Shown piece after piece: positions 1-11,500 of a stretch of DNA of 64,000 nucleotides; positions within the stretch are counted from its first letter, which is position 1; each line of letters opens with the position of its first letter. The stretch comes from Anagrus nilaparvatae (lineage: Eukaryota > Arthropoda > Insecta > Hymenoptera > Mymaridae), in contig JAKSXM010000132.1 of the NCBI GenBank assembly GCA_022575985.1, positions 12,400,001 to 12,464,000 on the forward strand, written 5' to 3'. The translations under genes were made by a program, and so were the position numbers. The notes below the pieces were generated by a model. The model was given only the letters and a program-made list of their open reading frames with translations. It did not search any database and was not told where the DNA came from.

Positions 1-302
1 TTTTGTATGAAAAAAAATAGATATATTTTTACTAATTTTTTTATTTTGAAAATGTTTATCATATTTTTCAAACTTTTTAATTTCAGATACCAAATATTTA
101 AATTACAGATAAAAAATTTTTATAATTTTTTTATTAAAAATATAATATATATAATAGAAAATCTTATCAACATTTTTTATAATCTATTATTTTGAAAGTA
201 AATAAGTTGTAAGCTAAGAATTAAAAATTTAATGATTATTTCGTGTACATGGACTTCAAAATTCAAAAAAAAAGTGTTAAATTAAATTTTAATTATTTAC
301 AG
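1..302. other. AT-rich leader, probable intron end
   Basis: Very AT-rich sequence ending in a good 3' splice site (pyrimidine-rich tract, then CAG at 300-302) just before the aminopeptidase start codon. It is therefore probably the end of an intron, with an upstream exon outside the window. The open frame at 7-195 is low-complexity Phe/Ile/Asn/Lys and I do not treat it as a gene. Confidence 0.6.
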
Positions 303-3300
303 CAAAAATGCCACACGAAAAAATTCCAGCTGATCTCGAATATCGTTTACCAAAAACAGTAAAACCAATAATTTACAATCTTTACATTCATCCAGATCTT
401 CAAAAATTATCATTTCAAGGTGACGTTAATATTAAAATTCAAGTTACTGAAGATAGAAATTATTTAGTATTGCATCAAAAAAATTTAGATATTACATCTT
501 GTAAATTACAATTAATTGATAGTAATGACATAATTAAAGATGGTGATATTAAATTAGAAGAATTTTATAAAGTTGATAAATATGAAATGTTTGTTGTTAA
601 AACAATTGAAAAAATTAAAATTGGTTTTTATAATTTAAATTTATCATTTAATGGTACAATGAAAAATAAAATTTTTGGACTCTATACGAGTACTTATAAA
701 GATGAAAATAACCAAATAAGGTAAGCTCATAAATTTATTTAACATTTTTTGTTAAATTAATTTTAAATTACAAAATTTTATACAGAAATATTGCAACTAC
801 GAAATTTGAACCTACAAGTGCACGTAATGCATTTCCTTGTTTTGATGAACCAGAATTTAAAGCTGAATATATCATTGAAGTTGTTAGACCAAGTACTGAA
901 AATTATATTGCATTATCAAATATGAATGTTGAGGTATTTTGAAACTAAAAAATAAAAAAAAAATAATTTTTTAATTTAAAAAATTTTTTAATTATAGAGT
1001 AGCATAGAAGATAAACCAAAAACTGGTCTTACAACAGTTAAATTTGCAAAAAGTGTTCCAATGTCAACATATCTAGTTTGTTTTATAGTCAGTGATTTTG
1101 TAGCAGTTACTAAAAATGCCAATGGTATGAATGGAAAAAAATTTCCTGTTAGTGTTTATACTAATAGAACACAAAAAGATAAAGCTAAATTTTCATTGGA
1201 TGTTGGGGCTAAGATAATTGAATATTATATTAATCTTTTTCAAATTGATTATCCATTGCCTAAATTAGGTAAAATTAAATTAAAGTTATTTTACATTTCA
1301 ATTAATTTTATGCAGATTTATATGTTTGAATTTTTTAATTACAGATATGGTAGCAATACCAGATTTTGTATCTGGAGCAATGGAAAATTGGGGTCTTATA
1401 ACTTATAGAGAAACTGGAATACTTTATGATAAAAAAATAAGTTCTACGCCAAATAAAACAAATATTGCTCGTGTTATTGGACATGAATTGGCACATATGT
1501 GGTTTGGAAATTTAGGTAAATTTACGTCTAATTTATTCAGATATATTTTTTAATATTTTGCTGTCCTATTTTGCATTTTCTTTTTATGTTCATTGCCATA
1601 AAAGTAAAAAATGTCTCAAATTGCATAAAAGTAATTTTCCTAGAGCGGTAAACAACGATAAGGGGCATACCATTTTTACTGATTTTTACGGCCACTGCGG
1701 TATAAAATTTTTCTGCGGCATTGATTTGAAATTTTTTATTTTGATATTAGTAAATGGATCTGGTTCTGAAATACCGACGCAAAAATTAATTAAACAAAAA
1801 TTTCTTTTTCGCTCTTTTAGGATATGCGAACGGAACAGTATGATGAAATTAAAAAAATTAAAAAAAGATTAAAAAATTTTTTTTTCTGTATTTAAGTCAT
1901 TTGCACTCATTTGAACAAAGAAAAAATCCATTATCCACAAACGGATTTTTTCTCAGCAAATTTTTTGAGGTTTTTAGTCTCTAGGGTAGAAATGTACCTA
2001 CAATTTTTCCGCGAACTTTTTGACGTTTCTTTTAAATTTGAATACAAATACTATAGGTATTGTAAAAAAATTGTACATCCTTGATAAAATGTTCTAAAAA
2101 TTATAAAGTTCATACACCAGATGGTTTATTTTTTATATTTTTAGTTACAATGTCATGGTGGAATGATTTATGGCTAAATGAAGGATTCGCAACATACATT
2201 CAGTTTAAAAGCGTAGATGCAGTTTTACCAGAATGGCATTTTGTAAGTATTTTAACTAAGGGGCCAAAGGTCACGTGCTGAATATAGGGAATCATTTGAT
2301 TCTATGATTTTTTGCGCCATTGGTTCGAAGGAACCAGAGATCCAAGATGGTACTATGTGGGATTATTTGAAAGCTAAAAATTGGTAAAAATTTGTAATTA
2401 TAAGATCTTTCTATAATTTTTTCTAATTTTGGGCTAATAATTTAGGAAATATTGATAACCACGCAATTTCCACAGATTCTTAGCTTTAAAATAAGCCCAT
2501 CCTTCAACACGAGACCTTTATCCCCTTAATTTAATGACTCAGTGATTAACATTTTTATTTTTTAGATGGATCAATTTTTACTTGTTACTTTACATCCAGC
2601 ATTTGAAATTGATGCTAAACTTAGTTCACATCCAATAGTTCAATCAGTTTATAATTCTGACGACATAACTGCTATTTTTGACGAGATTTCATACAAAAAA
2701 GTAAATAATATTTGTATTCCTTATTAATTACATAAAATCTACATATCTAAATTTATGAAAATCATAATTTTTTAATCAAGGGTGCTTCAGTTTTAAGAAT
2801 GTTAGAAAATTTTGTTGGTTCAGAAATATTTTTTGATGGAATAACAAAATATTTAAATAAATTTGCATATAAAAATGCTGAAACAAAAGATTTATTTAAT
2901 ATTTTACAAGAATCAATTGGTAATAGATTTAATGTTACTGCAATAATGGATACATGGACTAGGCAAATGGGATTTCCAGTTGTTAATGTTAATAGAAATA
3001 AATCAACATTTACTTTAACACAAAAACGATTTTTAGAAAATTCAAAAGATACTTTTGATTCATCAGAATCTAGTTATGGTTATAAATGGACTATACCAAT
3101 AACTTATGTTACTAATGTTAATACAACACCAACTTTGGTTTGGTTTGATAAGGATGCAGATAATTGTAAGTTAAAATTTAAAATATTTAAGCATTTAAAA
3201 ATTTTAAATTTTTTAAAAATTTTGTAGTGGTTATTAATTTGAATGAACCAATAGAATGGATTAAATTCAATTGTGGTCAAATTGGATATTACAGAGTTAA

Positions 3301-4670
3301 CTACAGTCGTCAAGAATGGGCAACTTTATTTAACATTCTTCAGAAAAATCCTGAAGTATTTATAATATTTAAACATTATAAAAAAAGTTACTTCAAATAT
3401 TTATCAAAAATTTTTTGTTTAGGAATTTTCTAGTCAAGATAAAGCTTCCATTATAGATGATGCTTTTAGTCTTGCTCAATCATCAGAACTTGATTATGGA
3501 ACAGCGTTAAATATGACACTTTATCTTTGTAAAGAGAAACATTATGCTCCATGGGCTGCTGCTGCAACAAAATTAGAAACTATCAATCAACTTATTTCTT
3601 TGACTGGTGTATCACCAAAATTCTGTGTCAGTATCAATTTTAATAATTCATTAAATGTTTCAAAATCTCTGTTAATGAAATAATTCAAATTATAATTTTT
3701 TTATTTCAGGATTATATTAAAGAACTTGTCGATAAACAATATCAAGAGCTCACTTGGAATGTTAAAGAAAATGATAGTATTGTGCGTTTGTAAGTTAAAA
3801 ATAAATTTATTTTAAATAAACAAAATTTACATTATTTTTTAAATTTAGGAGCTTACGGTCAACCATTTTGAGATTAGCTTGTTTAGTTGGGCATGAAAAG
3901 TGTTTGACAGAAGTTGGTAAAATTTTCCGAAATTGGATTCATGATCCAAATGCTGAAAATCCACACCCTGATGTTCGAGCTCTTGTTTATTCATATGGTA
4001 CAGAAAAATTAATCAACAGTTATTATCAAACAAAAATTCTTGTTGTTTTAAATGATTATTTGAAATTACAGGTATGAGTGAAGCTGGTGGAGAAGCTGAA
4101 TGGGATATAATGTTTAAGAAATTCACAAATGAAAATAATGCTAGTGAAAAAATTAAATTAATGAATGGATTGGCGAAAATTCGTTCACCTTCAGTTCTTA
4201 AAAAGTAAAAAAAAATTTTTATAATAAAGTTTAATAAAAGTTTAGGTTTTATTTTTTTAATAATAAATTTTATATTTTATTTTAGGTATTTAGATTTAAT
4301 AATGGACGAAAATATTTTACGTTCTCAAGATGTTCTGACTTGTATAAAATGCATTTCATTAAATCCTGAAGGTACTTCGTTAGTTTGGGACTGGGTTAGA
4401 GAAAATTGGGAACTTTTGGTGGAACGTTATACTTTGAACGATCGTTATTTAGGGCGTTTAATACCAGGAATAACATGTTCATTTTCGACCAAGGAAAGAT
4501 TAAATGAAATAAAAGAATTTTTCAAAAAGTATCCAGAATCAGGTGCTGGAGCAAGAAATAGAATTCAAGCGTTAGAGACTGTAAATAATAATATTCAATG
4601 GCTAGAAAAAAATAGTAAAGTTATTGAATCTTGGCTTGATTCAAGGCCACCTTTAAAAAATGTTCATTAA
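303..4670 (+). CDS. M1 zinc aminopeptidase, glutamyl-aminopeptidase-like, 13 exons
   Basis: M1 metallo-aminopeptidase, which removes N-terminal residues from peptides. Exons by splice site and phase: 308-720, 786-933, 998-1268, 1345-1515, 2145-2242, 2566-2700, 2781-3165, 3228-3355, 3423-3626, 3710-3789, 3849-3997, 4072-4204, 4286-4670. They sum to 2700 nt, or 899 codons plus stop, with every junction in frame; this is a normal length for the family. Exon 4 carries the substrate-binding GAMENWG motif and the zinc motif HELAH followed by MWFGN. Exon 5 supplies the third zinc ligand in LWLNEGFA. Exon 7 carries [10 protein letters not shown], and exons 10-13 form the helical C-terminal domain. 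The C-terminal pattern ([14 protein letters not shown]) resembles aminopeptidase A more than puromycin-sensitive aminopeptidase; that subfamily call is from memory. No signal or membrane anchor follows the ATG at 308. Because the exon opens at a 3' splice site five bases earlier, an anchor exon could lie upstream of the window. Intron 4 (1516-2144) is the longest and contains repeat-like sequence. Confidence 0.95.
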
Positions 4671-4868
4671 TAGCTTTTTTTGTTACTATAATTAAGTCAT
4701 ATCATTTATTAGTAAAAAATTTAAAATTACCAATTCTTTGAAAATTAACTAAATTAGCTAATTCGTAAGTTTCATGTGAATTGTAATTTGTAAACAAAAT
4801 AGATGTGTTCAAATTAGGTGATAATTAAATTCCAAGTTTATAATTAGAACTAATAAATTATTGTGTAT

Positions 4869-4874
4869 AATAAA
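4869..4874 (+). promoter_or_regulatory. candidate poly(A) signal of the aminopeptidase gene
   Basis: An AATAAA hexamer lies about 200 bp downstream of the stop codon in AT-rich sequence, a plausible 3' UTR length. In DNA this AT-rich such hexamers also arise by chance, so the assignment rests on position only. Confidence 0.45.
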
Positions 4875-5837
4875 TATATGAAAAATTTTTACTAATTAAA
4901 ATTTTTTCAAAAAATTGGCAATTTACAAAATATTTATTTCTAATTGCATTAACAAACAGGTTCCACAAAGAAACAAGACACTTGTATAAAGGATATAAAA
5001 ACATACTACGTTTTAGACTAGCAGTAAAAAAAATATTAAGTTTTAGATTTCTGTATTAAATCAGGGGATGCAAGTAGTGTTTGAAACTATATTTATTGAT
5101 ATTATATTAATCTGATTAGTATAGTAGTACATATAATTTGAAATTATTTATTTTTACTACTTTTACTACTACTACTGTACTACTCAATTTAAAATTTTTT
5201 GAAACTGTTATTTTTTAGGCTACTTCTATTTATCCATCGTACTACTGAGCGCGCATATCCTAAATGAGTGAAAAAAATTTGCTTTACGTTCCGCTTTTTT
5301 TTTAGGTGTAGGTCAAAAAAGACTATTTTCCTCGCTATTTTCTAACCTGGGTGGGACGCCTTTATTGTCCTTTATGTGTAAAACTCTGTTTTAAATCACG
5401 GGGTAAAATATGCATATTAAATAAGAGTCAATAAGTCAAAAAAAAGTCAATAAGTGTAAATAAATCAGTCAATAAATTCAGTTAATTTGATTTATTGACA
5501 GTTAAGTCTAATGACTCGAAGTCATTTTTGGGTAAATATTGCTTAATTGGGTAAATGCATATTAATAAAAAAATTAATACAAGTCTAAATTAAAAAAAAA
5601 ATCAAGTAAAAAATCACATCTGCTATTTCAATATTTTTTTATTTAAAAAATATTTTTTATTTAAAAAAAAATTTTTAATTTTCCAGGTTCTATTCACTCT
5701 AAAATTAACATAAAACCATCCTGAAAGGCGGTTTTTTGATAAATTTTCACTATAAGCCTTAATTTTGACATAATATTAAACCCCATCCAAGAGTGGTTTT
5801 TGCTAATGTAAGCGTGAATCGCGATCCATAAAACCTA
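4875..5837. other. intergenic AT-rich DNA with short repeats
   Basis: No coding potential seen. Around 5425-5480 a GTCAATAA-type motif recurs several times. From about 5690 the sequence matches, in direct and inverted pieces, the flank on the other side of the following MITE (about 6660-6790). Shared pieces are TTAATTTTGACATAATA, inverted, and GTTTTTGCTAAT, direct. The MITE therefore appears to sit inside an older repeat. Confidence 0.5.
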
Positions 5838-6657
5838 GGGGAGAGTCCCGTAATTCTGCGCGGTTCCTAAATTTGCGCACCCTTAAAAATTAATTATTAT
5901 TGAATTTTTTTTCTGTATAATGATTAAAAACTTTATTATTATAATAATTGCAAGTAATGTAGAAAAAAATTTTCAATCAAAAGGTATTTTTTTGCTCAGA
6001 ATAAGAAAAACTAAATTTTAGCTTGTTTTGTGCTAGTATCTGAGGTTTACATTTTAAGCTATAAATATTATTAAAAGAATGATATTAGACAAATTTTTGT
6101 TTTTTTGACTTAAGAAAACGTTCGTTATGAAGTTTTTAATTATTTTATTAATTAATGTATTGAAATTTTTTCAAAAAATGCAATAATAAGACTTACATTG
6201 GAATCCCTAATTTTGCGCAACGTGCTTTAGCATAGGATTGCAAACATAACCTAGAAATTTCAGCTATTTTAAAAGCATCTGTATACGTAAATTTTTAACG
6301 CGAAACCTTCAATAAATAATAAATATCAATAGTTTTTATTTTTTTAAATATCAATATTTTATTGATTTACATTAATATTTTTTCGAAATAAATATTATTC
6401 CGTAGTTAATAATAGAATTAAATACATTTAAAATATGCGCAGAATTAGGAACTTAGCTGCCTAATTCTGCGCGTTTCAGAGGCCTTCCTTTTTGTGTAAT
6501 AAATAATTTGTGTGTGAAAAAATTAAAAAATTAATTGATTTTATTTGTAGCCAAGGGTTCAATGAATATATTTTTAAAAAAATATTTCATTTAAGCCAAA
6601 TAGTAAGCCAGTATAAGTGATCGAGTCCGAAGTGCGCAGAATTACGGGACCCTCCCC
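5838..6657. mobile_element. 820-bp MITE with terminal inverted repeats and TA flanks
   Basis: The ends are inverted copies of each other: the left starts GGGGAGAGTCCC and the right ends GGGACCCTCCCC. Both continue inward with the same block, GTCCCGTAATTCTGCGC when read inward, giving about 24 bp with one mismatch. TA lies immediately outside each end (5836-5837 and 6658-6659), as expected of a Tc1/mariner-type target duplication. The interior is AT-rich, has no transposase frame, and repeats the terminal core as further AATTCTGCGC- or TTTGCGCA-like motifs near 5870, 6215 and 6470. I infer a non-autonomous DNA transposon moved by a mariner-like transposase encoded elsewhere. Confidence 0.8.
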
Positions 6658-6659
6658 TA

Positions 6660-8585
6660 TATTATGTCAAAATTAATGCTCATAGCAAGAATATTTCAAA
6701 AATACCTCTTTCAGGGTAGTTTTTGCTAATATAAGGGTGAATCGTGCATTTTAGATAAAAAATGACCTAAAAGTTGGACTTAGCGACCCGAGAAACCTGT
6801 ATTAGAACAAATCTGATGGTGGCCAGGAAATTATGCATCCAAACCCGAACTATGAATCAATTACGTAGGCATTAGCCTTTTTTTCATCTACCTCTACCTT
6901 TACTCCGCCTTGCTAGCATGTCCTTTATTTTCATGTTTTTTTGAGTCTACTGAGGTCACTTCATCAGTTTTCTTTTGATTCTTGCTGTTACTTTTGCTTC
7001 CACTGGTGGCCCTGCAGCCTTTTTCGCTGCAGCAACTTCAATTTCTTGCCCTTTTCCATTAAAAAAAAACCTGAAAAACTGAAAAGTAAGTAAAAATTTT
7101 AATGTGGAAAAGAATTTCATTTGATTTGGAAATAAATTTTATAAATCCACCTAAATTTTCGAGTTAATCGGTTCGATTTGTCAACAGTTATAATCATTTT
7201 TCAAAAATTATAAAATTTTAAGACTTATATATAATTTATATAATATATATTTCTAATTCTTATTGGTCACTAATTTAGTAACTAAAAGACTAATTTTTAT
7301 GATTCAGTAAATTTTAGAGTAACAAAAGGTAAAAAAAGCTCGTTTAGAGACTTTTTTTTGGCCTATCTACAGTTTTCCATATATAAAGGCTGGAAAATCG
7401 CGAAAAATTTTTTCACTAATAAAAAGAGCGTGCCCGAATTTGTATAAAAACATGCTATTGAAAAACGTTTCTTTAAATATCTTAAAATCGTTAAAAATGA
7501 TAGGACAGAGAGATTTTTTTTTCTTTAGTCAACAAGCAAGAAAACGCTGATCACATTAGACAAAACTTTTTTCTAACATGATCAGCGTTGCCTTACCCGT
7601 CTTTGACGGTATCTAGTACTGTACTTTTACTCTATTTTGAGTTTTTTAACGCGGAACATGTTTACAGGGAGAGGTACCTCAGAAATCCGAAAATCAAGGG
7701 GAGTAGGTCAAATGTATCCTATTTAAGGGAGGAGGTTGAAATGGGACTTAGAATAATTTCGATTTAGGGACTTATAATAATCCAGGTTTAGGGATTTAGA
7801 AAAAATCAGTTTTGGGGACTTGTAATAATTCGGATTAAGGGACTTAATATAACTTTTTTTCGTTGCAAATTATTCGGATTCCCTAAATTTATCCCAAGGG
7901 CAAAATTCTAGTAAAAAAGGGTAAACATACATTTATTTTCCATTGGAAAACTGTTATACTGTAGTTAAAAAACTTTCATAGGAAACTATTAAAAAATGAC
8001 CTATTTAAAAAAAAATGTATTTTAATGCATAGAGCTATTTAATTTTAGACATGGGAGGACATAGGATGGGTTCTTACATGTTTATATCATCTGCTGAGGG
8101 TAAGGAATATGCAGTTCTGGTGTCCATTTAACGTCGCGGTTTCAAAAATTAATTAAAAAATTTCTTTATTCTATATAAATATTGACAATAACATTTAAAT
8201 ATTACTTAAAGACAATAAAAATTAATACATGATAATTTTTATTTTATTATGTAATATATTTCAGCATAATTAGCGCATTGATAAAACTGTGGACTTATAA
8301 ATAAATTGATAAAAATAAAGTTGAATATATTCTATACGTAAACAACGATAATAAAAATACACACTAATACAAATAAAATAAATGTAAAACCTATATAAAA
8401 ATATACAAACTTTTTGTTGTTATCAAAATTGTACTTTAAAATTTATGTTTGTATTATCAAGTATTTTGAATTCTCTATCTCTCTTGCTCTCACTATTAAA
8501 TTTGCTAGTCACATTAAAAAATTTCAAATTTTTTATTTGTTTCTTTTTTATTTTATTTAGTTGTTAGTTATATTGAAATAAAAAA
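6660..8585. other. intergenic region between aminopeptidase and GT92
   Basis: No gene seen. It contains repeat sequence to about 6790, a perfect 11-bp hairpin at 7543-7589, and a degenerate minisatellite at about 7730-7860 in which a GGGACTTATAATAAT-like phrase recurs four or five times at roughly 35-bp spacing. The GT92 promoter must lie in the last part, but no specific element can be assigned. Confidence 0.5.
7543..7589. repeat. imperfect palindrome with 11-bp perfect ends
   Basis: AACGCTGATCA at 7543-7553 is answered by TGATCAGCGTT at 7579-7589, and the stem continues inward with TTAGA and TCTAA. The loop is AT-rich. It may be a short mobile-element relic; there is no coding context. Confidence 0.6.
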
Positions 8586-11500
8586 ATGTTTTATTATAAA
8601 AAAATTCAACATCGTAAAATAAAATTTAATAAAAGATATTTAAAAATTAAAAATATTTTACTTTCAACGTTATTAATTATTTTATTGTTTACATGCTTTT
8701 ATATTCATTCAAATTTAAAGGTTAGTTTTTTTTATATTTTATTTATCTATGTCTTATCTTAACGAAATATGTAGGCTTGTCGCTTGAATGTATAGTGGAA
8801 ATAAGGTGTGATATTTTTGAAGATTTGGAGTAAAAAAAAAATTGAATATATCTTTTTTTCGTAATCACTTTTTTTCTGGTAGGTCCATAAAATTTTTCAA
8901 TGAGTATTTATGTTTTTTGGGTCGCTAAAAACGAATATGTAATCCGTTTTTACCGCAAATGGTTTACTTGCCCACAATAGGAATTTCGAGGTTATGTTTT
9001 GCGGGTTATTTTACATTTTTATCCGTTACTTATTTTTTTTTTAACGCAAAATCTAATGACACGAAAAATTCTTCCCCTGAACATGAATATGATAATAGTT
9101 TGTATACCTAAAATGTTCTAGTTACTCACAATAGAAAATATTGAAAAAATCAACAAAATTATCTAAAACTTGCTTCTTGCGGACAACTAGCCGATTTTAT
9201 GTAAAAACAAAATCATATTCATATTTACGTACTCAAAAAACACAAGTGGCAGATAATAATGTTAAAAAAACCCCAAAACATAACTTGAAAATTTCTATTC
9301 TGGGTAATTAGACCGTTTTCGGATAAAAAATTTCGGATTTTATATTCGTATACAGCGACCCAAAAAACAAATATTCAGAAAATTTTATGGGCCTATCAGC
9401 AAAAAAAAGTGATTATGAAAAAGGGGTTCATAACAATAAATATGATATGCATAGATAGTAATTTTTCTTGTCAACGGCCAAAAAACACTTTTTTCTTGGA
9501 CAAAAAAAGTTTCATACTAAGGATCCTTGTCCATAAAAAAAGAATGTGCCAAATCCCAGTTCGCCATCAATTTACGTCCGATTTTGGCTACTATTCACTT
9601 TTCTAGATACGGGCTCGTAATATGCTATTTAAGACCAAAAAGAATTTAAAAATATCGATTTTTTTTGTATAAAATTTGGCAAAGCAAAAAGAATGGCCCA
9701 TGCTGGGCCCATGTCATAATATATACTAACCTCGATCTCGCCTAATAATTTAAGTTCACTAGGAATCATTTATATTTTTCTTGCCATGGAAATAAAATAT
9801 ACTATTTAATAAATATAATTGTTACAATCGTATATAAATATTATAAATAGTATCTTACCCAAGGCTAGAAAAATATAAAAAAACAGTCCAGATCGCATGT
9901 AGATAATCCTCGAGGCGGGGACATTAATATTTTTAATAGTAATAAAATTAGCCGTTTATATATTTTTTTAAAATCTAATAATGTCTTTTATGGTGTCATT
10001 TGCTCGGTCATTTAACCATATTACAACGCATGTACAATGTTAATTTTATGCTTTTAAGATTTTTTATACCGAAACGTTGTTTAATAAAGTATGGTGCCTC
10101 ATATTTGATTTCTATCTTGTGGGATACTAGTGATAAATTTTTTAAACAAATAAAAGTTGTTTTAGAAAATGGACAAAAATTTCATTGTCGTAGGCTGGCC
10201 GTAGGGTTAATTTTTTCTAATTCAGAAAAAATGTACAAAAATTTATAAAAAAATATATAATTTTGGATATTTTTACTCTTTAAGGGGAACGAAAACCTTG
10301 TATGAAAATCACAAAAAAATAATTGTTTTTTAGATAAGAATAGAAATGATAAATATTTTAATCTCTTTGGTAAAATAAAACAGCATATAGGTAAAAAAAT
10401 TTTATTGACACCCTAATATGCATCTTAAAACTTTATTTTATTCATAAAAAATCCAAAATAATATTTTTTCTCTAATGACCCTGCTAATGACTAATTTGAA
10501 CCCAATGAATAAATGTCTCGATAAATGTGATCTATCAACTCGCATTTTGTACATGAACTTGGAAGATGAAAAGCAGTTTTCAATTTTTTAAATCTCCATC
10601 GATGAATTAATTAAATATTAATAATAATTTAAAATTTAAACCTTAAATTTATAACTTGAATTTATTTTCAGTACAAATCAAGGTATTTTAAGCTTCATTG
10701 TATTCAAGATACAGTATTAGAAATATTTGATTTAGAATTAAATAATAATAATAGTACAATTAATAATTTATCCAAATGGAATGTAATTGGTATACCAGGT
10801 GGCAGTATCTATTCAGCATACATTGAAACAAGGCCAGAAATAATATTAAAATATTCAATAGAGAATTTTAATTTAAAAAATAAAATAATATGGTCTATGA
10901 TAAGAATTATTTCAATTTTACCGTTAAACCATGACGAAACGTTGATAAAATGTTTTTTAAAATTTAATAATCAGATAAGAGTAACACCTGCAGTAGTTAA
11001 AATAATAGAAGAAAATTTAGGCTTTGAATATACAGCTGCTTTTGTATTTTGTCCGCTTACAATAGCAAATGTTATCAGTTATGAAGAACTTTATAGAATA
11101 AAACATTTACCAAATTTAGTTTCAATTGGATACTCTGAAAATGAAGATGCAGGGAGACCTGAAAAACTTTCATACATTCCGATTCATTACCCTAAAAAAG
11201 GAATTGCTAGAAATTACAATCAAGATGGGTTCTTAGCAGTTTGCATTCCTGGTAAACAGTAAAATATTTTGTTTAAAAAAAATGTGGTTTAAGTAAAAAT
11301 TAAAAAATCAATTTTTTTTACAGCACTTCATAAATTTAACTCAGCTCATCGTTTAGTTGAATTTATTGAGTATTACAAATTAATGGGCGCTGACAAATTT
11401 ATAATTTACAATTCATCGGTATCGGATGCTACTAATAAAGTACTGAATTATTACTCTGATAATTCTGATATTTTAAATATTCAAAAATGGAATTTACCAA

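Noticed and set aside
7..195. 62-codon open frame as N-terminal exon of the aminopeptidase
   Set aside because: Low-complexity AT-rich frame that does not join in phase through a clear splice donor.
1559..1872. Open frame in aminopeptidase intron 4
   Set aside because: The zinc-motif exons on either side join in phase without it, and the text is repeat-like.
9409..10248. Open frames at 9409-9606 and 10000-10248 as extra GT92 exons
   Set aside because: They lie inside intron 1, while exon 1 and exon 2 already join in phase; the first overlaps a foldback arm and the second has no ATG start.
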